Below are positions 46,491 to 58,372 of a stretch of DNA of 64,000 bases, piece by piece (within the stretch, counting starts at the first letter, position 1; each line of letters starts with the position of its first letter). The stretch is from Kwoniella bestiolae CBS 10118 (taxonomy: Eukaryota; Basidiomycota; Tremellomycetes; Tremellales; Cryptococcaceae): contig NC_089241.1 of assembly GCF_000512585.2 (NCBI RefSeq), positions 4,358,001-4,422,000 of the forward strand. The letters run 5' to 3'. The position numbers were made by a program, and so were the translations under genes. The notes under the pieces were generated by a model, which did no database searches, had not been told where the DNA came from, and saw only the letters and a program-made list of their open reading frames with translations.

Positions 46491-49400
46491 ACCTCACCAC
46501 CTTCCCAATCCACTTCCGGCAACTCCCTCTCCCAATCTACTCTATCTACCTTGTCCTGTTCTAACCACTGAAACGCCAACGACAAGAACGCTCTTGCGAA
46601 TCCAGGTAAGTTCGTCTCGGGTAATGCGGCGTTGAAATGCAGTATTGACATGTGCGGGACTAATCACAAGCAAACGTCAACAAACGATACATTCCACCAA
46701 GGAGACGGTTGGACTCACCAAGCCTTTGTAGTACTCCGTCTTTTACTTCCCTCGGTCCATCTCCCTTTCCTCTCCGCTTCTTCTTCGCTTTGACGAATTC
46801 CCCTTCCCCTTCTGCCTCCTCCTTCTGCTGTTGGCTGTTACTCCTTACGAATCCAGGGATATATTCCGCGAGATCATTTCCTAGGAACACCCGACCTGGT
46901 TTATCGCCCAGAGCAGAGGCAAAGTTGGTCTGGAGAAGTGATTCATATAGCTGTTTAGGGGCGTGAGGGAGGTAGAGGAGATACGCTTTGGTAGGGGAGA
47001 GAACATGCTTGCCAAGCTATGAAAACGATATGATAAGTCGGACATTGCAAGGTAAGTATACGAGATTGTACATACCAGATTCTCGTCCGAATGATTGATG
47101 TCAAATGCTGAAAGTACCTTCCTATCACCCTCATCCGACACTGGATCGAATGCTTCGATGTTGGAGCTCGAACACTATAACCAGCTGATTAGTCTTATCC
47201 TACTTTCAACCCAAAATGGGATGGCCAGCTTACGTTCAAAGAATCCGCTAGTTCCAGCAGCAAGGCGAGCTGTATTTGAGCCGTCCTATCCGAAAAAGGT
47301 TTACCGATCCCCAAACATAATATACCTACACCGTCCGGGGCAGACGCAGGATCCAGTTCCAGTATGTCCTGTAGCTTCGTGATCAAACCTATGATATTGC
47401 ATGTCAGCCCTTGAGATATTAGTCGAGCGCAACCTTCACAGAGAGCTCAGAGCACAACTCACTCGTCCAATTATCACCCCATTTCTCAATCATCTTCTCC
47501 CTCCTCTCCTTAATCCCTTCAACGACCTTATCCACCTTCTCTTGACTAAACTCATTTACCGGTTCAGCCTTTTCTTTTCCTTTTCCTTTCGATCTGCCCT
47601 TCTGCTTGGGCATGGTGAATCCATCGTCCTTTGCCTTTCCTTTCGGTATCGGCACAGATTCGCGACCTTTATTCAACTTCTCCTCCTGCTGTATTCTCGT
47701 ATCAGCCAAAGCCTGGCCTTTCTTAGCTGCTTTCCTGGCTTCCTTCAAGGCCGTCTTCCTAGCCTCTTCTTCCTCCTTCTTGCGCGCCTCTTTGGCTCGC
47801 CTCTTATCTTTCTTGGACATCTCCGACGGTCTCTCGCTCGGTCCATCGCTCAGAGCATCATCCCCATTCTCGGGGGTCTCATTGCGGTCTGGAGTGATAG
47901 GGAGAGATTCTGATTCAGGATCAAGAAGATGTTGAGGGGTAGGGACGTTTCTAGCTTTCTTGGACTTCTTCTTCGCCTTTTTCATAGGGTAATCTACATC
48001 CTCACTTTCCTTCAACGCAAGATCCACCAATTCTTCCTCCAAAGCATCAACCCCAGCATCCTTTGCATCGTCTTGATCACCATCGTCTTCTAGTTCCACC
48101 TCATCCTTCAAATCTTCAGGGGCGTCTTGGAAATTATCTTCTTCTTCCTCTAAGTCTCCCTCCTCGTCGGAGACCTCTCTAGATTCGCCCATAGCTTTAG
48201 CCTCAGCCATCATCTCCTTCTTCAACCTCCAAACAGCCTGCTTATGTTTCTTGCTCCTCTCATGATTCGCCCAACTAGCCTCACTCGCGAACGTCTTCGA
48301 ACAAGCTACACATTCGAAGAACTCCCCTCCCATCCCATCATCCAACCTTATTCCCGTACCATCACCCGTCTCCTGCTCTTCGGTATTTTCCTCCTCCTCC
48401 AGCTCTTCTTCGTCGGAGTGTCTACCATCCAATTTCTGCCATGATTGCTCTTCAAACTCGGCTGCTGATCTCATCCTGTCCTCATGCCTTTTCCTGGCAG
48501 CATCGGCATCGATACCTGAAGCTGGACCTGAGGGCGTGGAAGTACCGGAATTAACTTTCGATGCTTTAGCCAATGCTTTTTCCTTGGCTAATTTAGCTTG
48601 ATGGGCTTTGTATCTTGGATCACGATGTTGAATGAAGAGGACCAGTTGCTGGATCAATTCAATAGTGTAAGCGTGCCATACATATATTCAGGGTGATGGC
48701 ATGAAGTCAGAGGAGAACCACGCCTACTCACCCTGACAGTATCATTATATTCCTTCCTATAATCATCCCTAACCTTCTTATTCTCCTTCTCCATCAATCT
48801 CCTTATATCTCTCGATTCTGCTCTTTCCAAATCCCACTTAGCGACCCATTCAAATTTCTTCTCCGTGACGAACTCTGTCCAGACCAGGTAGAAATCCCTA
48901 ACCCAGATTTGCGAGTCCTTCTGAGCTCTTGTCATACCCTGTGAAGGCGCGTAGGAAGTAGTGGAATCACCAAAAGAGGGATATACGAGTGGTGGTGAGC
49001 TTGGCGGGGTATGTAATGTCTCGTCGGATGCCAGGAGGGCAAAGAGTGTTCGATAGACTGAGTAAAAGCCCTAAGACAAGGAAAGGCAATGGTAAATCCT
49101 AATTTAGTCTATGCTCCTCGGAACGAATCAGATGGGAGGGAGAGAACTCACTTCATTCGTATCATCCGTCTTCCTAGCCAATTTGGGGTCGAAGAACCTC
49201 ATCAGCTGTTCCAACCTCACACCGGGATCTCCATGTCTCCTCTTGTTGAGTTTCGACTTTGGATCGTTGGTGGCTTTATCTCCTGATCTGACGTGATCAA
49301 AGATATCATCGTCTGTAGCTGCTACGGGAGCGTTTCGGTGATTGTCGTAGAATGCTCTTTCCTGTATAAGTGCACACAACGATCAGCTCTGGACGGTCTG

Positions 49401-49872
49401 ATGAAGGAAATGCGGAGACATACATTAGGGTCACTGAGAATCTATGTTATTGTAAAATCCATAAAGATTAGCTATGTATCGCGCGGGTTGCCATTGGGTC
49501 ATGTGTGTAGCTCACCTCATAAGCTTGCTGTAGATCCGCGAATAGCTTGGTGGCTTCTTCTACCCTATGTGGATTCTTGTCTGGATGATTGACGAGCTAG
49601 AGAAGGAGGTCAGCTTCTGGAATCGATTATCTAATCGACCCAACGAATACACTGAGCTATACGTACAGCTAGCTTCCGGTATGAACGCTACCGCAAGACA
49701 CTCAAATCAGCTAGTGTCTCCAAGCAAATACTGATATCATAGCTGGACCTACCTTGATCTCATCCGCTGTAGCTTCCTCATCTACCTGTAACAATTCATA
49801 ATAATTTGGTGGTCTATCCTCTGCTGGCTGTTTGTCGTCCCCGCCTAAAGTCCGGGATTGGTCGTTACCCAT
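46491..49872 (-). CDS. JJJ1: JJJ1-type J-domain/zinc-finger protein fused to an SRR1 (Ber1) domain
   Basis: The start MGNDQSRTLGGDDKQP leads into a J-domain: NYYELLQVDEEATADEIK, RSYRKLA, then LVNHPDKNP with the HPD motif (near 49590). Exons of 21 nt (49667-49687) and 18 nt (49424-49441, ILSDPN) lie within it. The Jjj1 middle region has FYDPKLAR-like sequence and SQIWVRDFYLVWTEFVTEKKF, then a C2H2 finger, CVACSKTFASEASWANHER (about 48260-48315). Charged sequence follows. Without any stop the frame continues to EKMIEKWGDNWT and splices (intron 47389-47462) to SLITKLQDILELDP, LCLGIGKPFSDRTAQIQLALL, SSNIEAFDPV and VFLGNDLAEYIPGF, an SRR1-type domain, ending WEGGEVIG. Jjj1 helps Ssa/Hsp70 in cytosolic 60S maturation; SRR1/Ber1 function is poorly known. 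The second C2H2 finger of yeast Jjj1 was not seen. Two adjacent genes remain an alternative, but JJJ1 would then have no stop codon unless the intron is retained (TAG/TAA-type end at 47419). Confidence 0.8.
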
Positions 49873-50335
49873 CTTGCAATCGTAGCTTACGACAAGAAGG
49901 TGAAGCTATACAGAGTCAAGTTACCACTGATCGTATATGATTGACAAAGCGAAGGAAACAATATCAAATGCAACACAGTTCGAGATGAGCTGGATTGACT
50001 GAATTCCAACTTTTGGCCCGGATCCGAGAGTCAAAGCAGTTGGTTGATCTATACCACATGGCACACACGTGGTTGAAGTCCAGAACGAGAGATCTGGACG
50101 CAGCTGATTTCTTTTTGAGTGTGTTGCATGTTGAACGAGATTCTACCTACAACCAATACATGGAGAGTTCAACACACATCACACATAGATAGTCCCTGAT
50201 AACATGCTAGACACTACTCGTATACATGTAAACATGCAACCAAACAAAGTCTGAGATCACACCTTACACTGATACCTGTTCAATACTGATAGTACACGTT
50301 ATCATCTCTCGCAGCTACTCCACTTCATAGCCACC
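49873..50335. promoter_or_regulatory. Divergent JJJ1/coiled-coil gene promoter
   Basis: 463 bp between divergent starts. It contains a CACGTG near 50074 and several CACA/ACAC runs. No coding signal was seen. Confidence 0.4.
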
Positions 50336-51930
50336 ATGTCCACCTCATATCCCTCCAACGACCACACACCTATAGGCATGTCCACCTCCCTCCGACGCAA
50401 CGGATCAGTAACAAGAAGTAGGAGCGGTATGACCCCCTCGGTATCTTCCAATAAAAGAGGTTCAGCGTTTCTCAATGTTTCTTCTATGGAGTTCGGTAGT
50501 ATCTCGCCTAAACCTGATGGAGTTGGGGATCTCATGAACGAGGTGAGCTGCCCTTAAGGATTCCCTTCCAGTGACTTCAGATAGCTCATCTTTCTACTGT
50601 AGACTGCTGGACTGAAGAAGGTTATTGAAGGATTGAACAAGACCAATGGATGTGTGAGTTGCCTCATACGCATGACTTTGCCCGCTTGTTAGACTAATCA
50701 GAATGACGAACCAGCTGCGGGGTCGGATAACAGATTTGGAGAGGCTGATCGAGCACAACACTGGACCGGAGGTGGAGAGATTGAATAAGGAGTTGGCGAC
50801 GCTGGAGGACTTATTCGCGAAGAGTCAGAAGTGAGTTGAGCCACTCTAAAGACATCCATCCGGAATGGTCCGTACGATATCGGTAGCTGACAGCCGAGGG
50901 TAGGGATAACGAAGCGCATTACGCAGAGAGTGAACGGCAGAAAGCCTATGTGAAAGAGTTGGAGAATCTCCTGACGACGAGTTTAGGGATGGCCTGGCAG
51001 GTGAGTCTTCTCAGCGTTGAATACCGCTATTCACTCGTCTTCTAATGATAGATCGCTAATCTCCAGCCAACGCAGGAATCACACAACATCTACCCACCAG
51101 CACCCACCACCGCAATCGTAACATCCTCGACACCCCTCCCACCGCCCAAACCTACTCACCCACTTCGTCATTCCGTCTCGTTCTCCAACAAACGCTCATC
51201 CAGTAAACTACATAGTCGTGCAAGTTCAGTGTTGGATCTGGGATTGATGAGTCTCCAAGCGGTTAGGGAGGATGAGAGGGGGATGGAGGTGGACGATACG
51301 CCGACTGGTGCTCTGAGGAAGCTTAGTGGATCGACGTCTACCAAGAATAGAGAGAAAGAGAAGCAGAATGAGGATGAGGAGAAGCACATGCAAAAGGACG
51401 ATTACATCCTTGCCCATACGCCTCAACCTAAGCTTTCTGCGTCTGTCAATTCAAATCAGACTCTCAAAACCTCTTCTTCGGCCAGATTACAGGATACGAA
51501 CCTTCCCCCAGATCACCCTACCGCCCATGTTCAACCATCTCACTCAAGCGTTTCATCCGATCCTCGAGATCCAGCTCTTCTCTCCGGAGTAGACGTCAAC
51601 CAACTTAATCAAGTACTTCAACTACTCTCAAATCTCGACCCATCCAAAACCATGAAGAGCCTCCTCCCAAATGATCACCCCCGACTGGAAACAGCAAAGT
51701 CTCATCCGCCTTCAGCGGTACTTTCAAACTCGAATGAGAGAAACGACCATCTCGGAACGATGCGCAGGATGTTAGAGAATCAACAGAAACTTCTCAAAGA
51801 TCGAGAAACGAGGTTGAATGCTGTGATCCAGATGGTAGGTGAACCTATACCGGTACCTTACATTCCAAGCTGATAATGTGATCATATCTAGGCCAAGGAG
51901 AAAGAAGAAAGATATGCAATGACGACTTAG
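50336..51930 (+). CDS. Coiled-coil protein of unknown function
   Basis: Not recognised. The start MSTSYPSNDHTPIGMSTSLR is in a good context (GCCACC before ATG). A Ser-rich disordered head of ~75 residues is followed by a coiled coil of ~110 residues on several short exons: ETAGLKKVIEGLNKTNG, RITDLERLIEHNTGPEVERL, KELATLEDLFAKSQK, SERQKAYVKELENLL (about 50550-51000). A long Ser/Pro/Asn-rich part follows, with SVSFSNKRSSSKLHS near 51172-51210. A second short coiled coil, MRRMLENQQKLLKDRETRL (about 51764-51820), leads to the end AKEKEERYAMTT. Introns lie near 50542, 50653, 50832, 51001 and 51834. The layout resembles cytoskeletal or spindle-pole linkers, but nothing in the sequence fixes a role. 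Confidence 0.7.
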
Positions 51931-54614
51931 CCTGCCATTTTGTCGGATTATATCGCTATCGCCCGTCAAGATGGAACGAGTAGATAAGGAACGTCGTGTC
52001 TATGGTCAAGCGAGGTGGTCACTTGTAACTGGTAGCTTCGATGAGATGGAGAGATAGGAACGTTTCATGTATTTCAGTTTTAGCCTAGCCTAGGTCCCAT
52101 GTATGTATGTGTATTCTGAGATGAGATCTTCTAGAACATCTTACCTGTCCATGTCCTTATCGTGCATGGTTTGGAGATGGGCGTCGCAAGATGGAAACAA
52201 CGAGATAAAGTCGTGGGTTGTAAACTCAGGGAATACCCCGAATTAACGTTAGTGTCGTTTATTTACAGGTCCGAGCTCGAGGCTCAAGGGCTCAAGGTCC
52301 AAGGCCCGGGGTTCCGCGAAGAAACAGAAAAGCAAGAGTCTGGATTTGTGTTTTCGCAATATTCGCACTCTTCACCCTCGGGGAGTTTGATGGTTTCATC
52401 TGTAGTCTAATCAGCTCATAAGGAACCCTGATCACCCCTTCTCTGCTATACTAGTACGACGCCACGATACAAGAGTAAGGATGCGGCAGTGTTGCCCCGA
52501 GATCCTTATCGTTAGTTACTCTTGCTTGGTACAATTGAGTACTCGTATTCGACAAAGCCGAGAACTTTTTCTTTGTTTTTGGTAGACACGCAGTTGGATG
52601 ACACACGTCCTCGTTTTTGATACTCACATTTTCTTAGGGAAAGAGGTCGTAAAACGGTGACATATCTCCATCAAGATTGCAAGGTTGAATACATGGTCGT
52701 GGTCATGGTCGTACTACCTTGTACCCTAAATTAGGATGGTCAATTGGCCCCTCCTTTCGGATCAACGGATACAATCGTATAACATCTTACAACATCTCTG
52801 ATCCCTTGATGGGATAGTCAGCAACACCTCCCCTCCCCCACTTTGTTAATATCATTTATAACAAGTACCGCCTCCTTTGGCCCCATTTCCCTCTCCTTGC
52901 GATCAAGTACCAACACGACAACGACGATCAATCCTTTACGCATACTAGTACTGGGATAATAATCAGCCGAGTATAGTCCGATTAGCTTGTATGTTGTGTG
53001 TGCATCGACCTGCAACCACGATCCAGACCATCCTCACTCTCACCATCCACTCATCTGATCGTCAATTCGAGCTAGAACTAGAAAAGAAAAAACGACAAAA
53101 CTTTACCTTGGACGATAACGAACCGTGCGCCCAATCAATATCAATCAATCTTTTTCTCACTGCGGCGTTGCTCATCGACTGCGATCTCACCATACGAGTA
53201 CCATATCAACCATCATACATACCAACACAATCAACCATTTATTGACATCGCATCGAAACACTAATCACATAAGCAAGCATATATCATTGTCATCAAGCTC
53301 ATTCCGTCTTTCAGCTTGACGTGATTCATCGACAACACATCACTGGTACCAGTCATTCAGAAGTCTGGAATCTGATCTGCTGGGACTGAATCGTGTCTCA
53401 GACCAAACCGAATTCTGGGTAATAGGGAAGAAAAAGGAAACGGGAACGTGGGATCCCAAGAGTGAGATTATTGGTGATATCTTGGTATAGGTGAGTGCGA
53501 TTATCATTCATCATTCCTCTTTGATCCCCACATTAGGATCGCTTACCGACGCCTACTATCTCCTATAGACAAGAAACTCACACCTACCACCATCTATCAG
53601 AAACCTTCAACTCTAAACACGCCGACAATTTACTTTGGTGTACTAGCTCCATCACATCACGCCTCTTCACACATCCTCTCTCATCTCAAGGGCCCCGACT
53701 TGTCACTCCTCTCGTTTCATTTTGAACCACATCGACACGACAACGACAACGCCACTTGGCTTGGACTCCGCATTGTCAGAGCAGAGCATAGCATAGCTTT
53801 CTCAAAGGAAAGTGGGAAACGAAAATACCTGACACTACCTACACTCCTTTGTAACTCCCCCGCGATTCGACGGGATTGATACTGTGATTGTGATTGACTT
53901 CGCGACGTGTTCTCGACCTGCCTTCATCTACAGCGGACAGCGGAGTAAAGGAAGATTGCAAATTTCGAATGGTATGCAAAGGTGATCTTTCTAGTTGGAG
54001 AAGAAGAAGAAGTAGGGAAATTTTCTGGACGATAGTCTAGATACTGTAGACTTAGAACCTTAGAACCTCGTCCTTGCAATTTTGGTGAAGCGTGTTCGAT
54101 GAGTGAGTAGTAATCTTTGTCTTTGGTTTGAATACCAAATTGTTCTATCTGTCAACCCTCTACGATCCCACATTTACCCCTTGAAATTTGATAACTTGAT
54201 GTTTGATGCGGTGCTTGATTTTCGATGCACAAAGGGTGTGTGGTGAGATCGAAACTTGATATTGAAATCTCCCCCTATTTGTTGGTTTACTGTATGGTTG
54301 TAGATGGGCCATGGACCATGATTAAGGCTTTATTGATCGCCTCTTTTACCTCCCTTCTGCCCTCCCCTTTATTCCTTGCGCATGATCCTCGTCCTCAGCT
54401 CATCCTCATCTCAATCGAATCATCTCATTCTCCCTGTCAACTATCCTTCAACTAGTTCGCTTTTCACTTGGCCTGTGCTCTTCTACAGTACTATATCTCA
54501 ATCCAATACCAAAGCTTAAATCTCACACTGACATTTCTGATTTATTTTCATTGTTTCAAGATTGGTAGCCCTTGATTCAACCCACACTCAACTTTCGATA
54601 AATGGAATACGAGC
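51931..54614. other. 2.7 kb gap with a structured inverted repeat; likely long leader of the next gene
   Basis: The longest gene-free stretch in the window. No ORF in it has an ATG, useful length and family character. It contains a complex inverted repeat (52471-52525), repeated TGGTCGTGGTCATGGTCG near 52692-52712, and CAACAAC/ACGACA runs near 52910 and 53740. It also holds several possible 5'-leader splice sites, for example GTGAGTGCG at about 53490. The 3' ~1 kb is pyrimidine-rich and probably the promoter and leader of the gene starting at 54615. Long leaders and wide upstream gaps in fungi often mark strongly regulated genes. Confidence 0.4.
52471..52525 (+). other. Imperfect inverted repeat with internal hairpin
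   Basis: CAAGAGT (52471-52477) and AAGGAT (52478-52483) pair with ATCCTT (52503-52508) and ACTCTTG (52519-52525). This gives a 13-bp interrupted stem with a 10-nt bulge on one side. Inside the loop, GGCA and TGCC (52486-52496) form a small hairpin. It lies in gene-free DNA; it could be a structured RNA, a protein-binding site or chance. Confidence 0.45.
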
Positions 54615-54649
54615 ATGGTATCTCCACCATCATCAATAGGTTCACCTGA
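54602..54649 (+). other. Overlapping upstream ORF
   Basis: An ATG at 54602, 13 nt before the main ATG at 54615 and in another frame, opens a 15-codon ORF (MEYEHGISTIINRFT) that ends inside the main coding region. If the leader starts upstream of it, ribosomes that use it would bypass the main start, so it may damp translation. Confidence 0.5.
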
Positions 54650-57600
54650 ATTACTCTGCTCCCCTTCTTCACCTACCATCTCATTCACAGAGATCAGAGA
54701 TTCCACCATACCACCGGTCCCAGATCCAAAAGCAGCTTCAGTCACCTCACCACGTAATCGTACTCCTTCACCATACGCTGGATTAGGTCATCAAAGGTCT
54801 CACTCGGAGACTGCTCACTTACTACGACCCAAAGCCTTTACCCCTGCACCTTCACATCTCCACCCTTTTACAGAGATGGTACACCCCCATTCTCACCCTC
54901 ATCAAGGCTATCAGCATAATAGGCCCTCATCGCCGTTGGGACTAGGATCGAACCCATTTTCCGTTGGAGGAGTCCACTCTCATAACCACGGACACGGACA
55001 ATCCTCAAATCGATATCCATCCATCACCGCCGCTTTCGGTGGTCAAGGAAGTTTTTCTGCATCGTCAACACCATCCCAATCGCACTTTCCGCACCATCCC
55101 GCGGCACCCCACTCCCCGCCTTACGATCACGCTGGACCGTCCACCCTACGTCGATACGCTTCTCAGGTTCACCGATCTCATGGGAACCATCGGCAGAGAG
55201 CAGCTTCAGGAGGACACGATTCCAACCTACGCTGTGCTCCTGATTGTACAGCTGCCGAGGCCCCCTATCACCTCTTGTCGACCGTCATAGGTCGAGCGAG
55301 CGTCAACGATATACGCAGGACCACCTCGAAACCCATCAAGCGTAAAGCGCCGACCGACGAAGATATCGAAATGGAGGAAGAACCTGTACCTCACACTGCT
55401 CGGCCAAACATCCAAACCCGTCGTAGTCGAACGAGGACCTCATCGTACCACGATCCGATATCTCCATTGTTGAACGACCCAATCCTCAAACCGCTGACCT
55501 TTGATCGGAAACTACTTCAGAGTACACCGCCACTACCTCCTGTTGATCATCTACGGGATCCACCCCTTGAGGGAGACTTCTTCGCCAATTACCATAAATC
55601 CGGATTGGGCTCTCATATGACCTCGAACGCTGTGCTACTACATGGCGTAGAGCCAGAACTGGAATTCGATCTACCTCGCTCATCATCTGCGCCTGCTATA
55701 CCTCTACTGGCTCAGCGGGATCGAGGGTTGAGTGATGCATCGGCAGCATCGGCAGTATCAGCTGATGCTCTGGCGCATTCCATCATCACCACTCAATTTC
55801 CAATGGACGAAAAGCCCCACGAATCGGCTTTACCCTCATACACGACCTCACCACAGACCATATCTACTGCGCATCATTCCAGCGGTCTGCCACCTCCGAC
55901 AAGCAGATTTTCGACTTTCAGCGGAGCACGAAGACTAGATCTGGGAGAGAAGCTGGGTTCGATAGGTCAGATAGTTGGTGATGCCAATGAACTGACCTCT
56001 TACCTCGGTGAAGATCTTGCTGCAGCTTTAAAACAGCGCCTACAGCCTGAACAGAGCGAGATGGTCAAGGAGATCAAAAGGAAGGAAGAAGTTTTGAGTG
56101 AGGCTGAGTGGAGCTTTGACGTTCCCCTATCAAAAGCATTAGGCGATGTGGTCAGAGGGTGGGTGAAAGGTGTCGAGGACAAAGAACATTTCCAGGTGGT
56201 AGAGTGAGTCGATTTGCATGATTCCCTTACGTGTTCGAAGGAGAGGAAGATTGGCTGACAATGAACACTGGTCGTAGGTATGGTTGCCACAAGGAAACTC
56301 CCAATGCTGTTCTGGCAGAGACCGTCAAATCGCTCGCACTCCGAGCGGCTGGACCTGGACGACCCAAGAAAGTGCTCACGGTCACGCATCAATGCAACGT
56401 CGATTTCGACACTCGATCACTACAAGCGAATTTGCTCAACCACCCTCAGTCATATCGAAAGATAAAAGCAATACCTTCACCTCTCATTCTCACGTCATAC
56501 AGCTTTGCAGGATTCGCTGAACCTTCTCTACCCCCCAATTCCATCGATGTGGCTCTGTGTACCAACGAACTAAGTAGATTGCACGGTACCATCCAGCCCA
56601 AACCACTATACCTATTCACGTCGCAAGCTGAAGAAAGAGAACAAAGGTCGGAGAAAGATCTAAGTGGATGGTTGAAGCTTCGCGCAAAGGAAGTGAGATC
56701 GGGCGGTATTCTAGCTTGTTCGTTTGCGGTCCGAACTGCGCCTACACCGGATCACTATCAGACCCGAAGGAACGACAGACCAGGTACCGATGGCTCCGTC
56801 AATCCCCCTAGAGGATCGCCCGGGAATTACTCAACGAGCTTACCTACCTCACCTCGAACTTCGATCGACGAGCATATACCGAACAACATGAATATCACCC
56901 CTATGACTGAAATCAACAATAGTCCATTCGTACCTGGACCTCCACTACCTTCACCACCCATGACCAACGGACGAACCAGAAGGTACCGCCCAGATATATG
57001 GCAAGCCATGTCCCACGCTCTATCACCTGCCATCCAGCGATTAGTCTCGTTGGGAGAGATCAAAACTCAGGTTGCCCCGCTGCTTGTGGACGTACCCTAC
57101 TGGCCTCGAACCCTGGAATCATTGCAGAATACACTATCAAAGACGTATAACGAGTGGGAACCGCTCATCAACCCTTCTCAGGAGGAAGTCATGTCGGAAG
57201 CAGAAGAGATGAAGCGGTCTTTCTCGGATGATAGTGACGAGTTCAAGCTTAACGAGTATTCCAATGAGGAAAAGAAAGAATGGGAAGATTCGGGGATCAA
57301 GATTTTCAGGTTGACTCATCCGGCTTGGATCGATTATAGGAAGGGAAAGATTGATAGGAGTGGGTATGCGAAGAGGATTGCAATGTATTGTAGATCTGGT
57401 GGGTGGTTGTTTCTTCTTCTTGCTTGGTATTACAACAAAAACACAGGGGAAAGAAGGGAATTCTCCGCTCTTCTGTTTTGAGGTTTGAAGAGGATAAGCT
57501 GCTGATTGTTGGTTGGTCCAATAGTCTACGAAGGTCACTTGAAGAAAGTGTTGAGAGAGAAGGGGAGAATGGATATAAGTCAGTGTGAAACGACTGTACA

Positions 57601-57774
57601 GGAACTTGTAAGTTTGATTTATAATTTACAACCATATCTTACTAGGAGTAAGCAGAGCTGATACGTTCCATGCGTGATTCCGATCAGTTCAAAGTCCTCG
57701 TCGAGAAGTGCGAGCTGGGCGCAATGGACGCATTGGAAATTGACGTGGGGATTATTGTATTGCGAAGGAAATGA
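54615..57774 (+). CDS. Disordered protein with a divergent methyltransferase-like (SABATH-type) C-terminal domain
   Basis: Not assigned to a named gene. The first ~400 residues (MVSPPSSIGSPELL...) are disordered and rich in Ser, Pro and His, with a KPIKRKAP basic patch near 55336-55360 that could be a nuclear signal. The C-terminal half looks like a SAM-dependent carboxyl-methyltransferase fold. VVEYGCHKETPNAVLAETV spans the 56202-56276 intron, in the place of the family's D-x-GC-x-x-G-x-N loop. IDVALCTNELSRLHG (56541-56587) sits where SABATH enzymes have their LHW motif. IFRLTHPAWIDYRKGKIDR (57300-57360) and a closing DALEIDVGIIVLRRK match the end of the fold. Splices at about 57396/57523 and 57608/57687 give that last part, ending in TGA at 57772-57774. 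The usual second glycine of the SAM loop is absent, so activity is doubtful. Confidence 0.55.
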
Positions 57775-58372
57775 ACAACGAACGACTTGATACGAAATGA
57801 AATAGAACATGAACGATTTATGAAGATAAGACATACGAAAAGATGCACCACACCACCGGTCATCATCCTTTGTTGTATATAAATGAGGATACATTAGATT
57901 AGTTCGTCTTTTTTCACTTAGACACTTCATTTCGATCACATTACATTTCACATTTATATGTCATCCATCATTAGAATAGCTCATCACTCGATGCATTGTC
58001 TTGTCTGTTGTCCATGCGTCGACTTGACTCGTATATATGGCATCTTGGTGTTGCATGCTGTCTGCCTTTGTTCCATGAGATGTTCGATTCCATCAATAAC
58101 GGAGGAAAAAACCCTGTAATGGTTGCTATTTTGGAATAAAGAATGACTTTGTGTTTGTGTAGTTGATCAAGTGAAGTATGGATAATCATCAAGTGATGTA
58201 CATTGAATCTGAAAAGGATGTAAGACGTAACGGATAAAACAAGACAACCAGAATGCGATGAGGATGGGAGAGTATAGTAATTTCTGGGTAACGATTAGGA
58301 TCTCATGGCCCCTTTAAACCCTTTCTACAAGTCTATACACCATCAGTTCCTAACCTTAAGTCTTCTCAGCGT
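57775..58372. other. Convergent 3' region of the methyltransferase-like gene and SPG1
   Basis: 598 bp between two stop codons. The ORFs here lack ATG starts or family character. The sequence is AT-rich, with polypyrimidine near 57905-57960. I see no gene. Confidence 0.4.

Noticed and set aside
52162..52410. 82-codon ORF in the 2.7 kb gap
   Set aside because: It begins at a non-ATG codon, is short, has repeated GGGCTCAAGG-type sequence and no recognisable domain.
52818..53015. 65-codon minus-strand ORF with a hydrophobic stretch
   Set aside because: It is short with no supporting context or family match.
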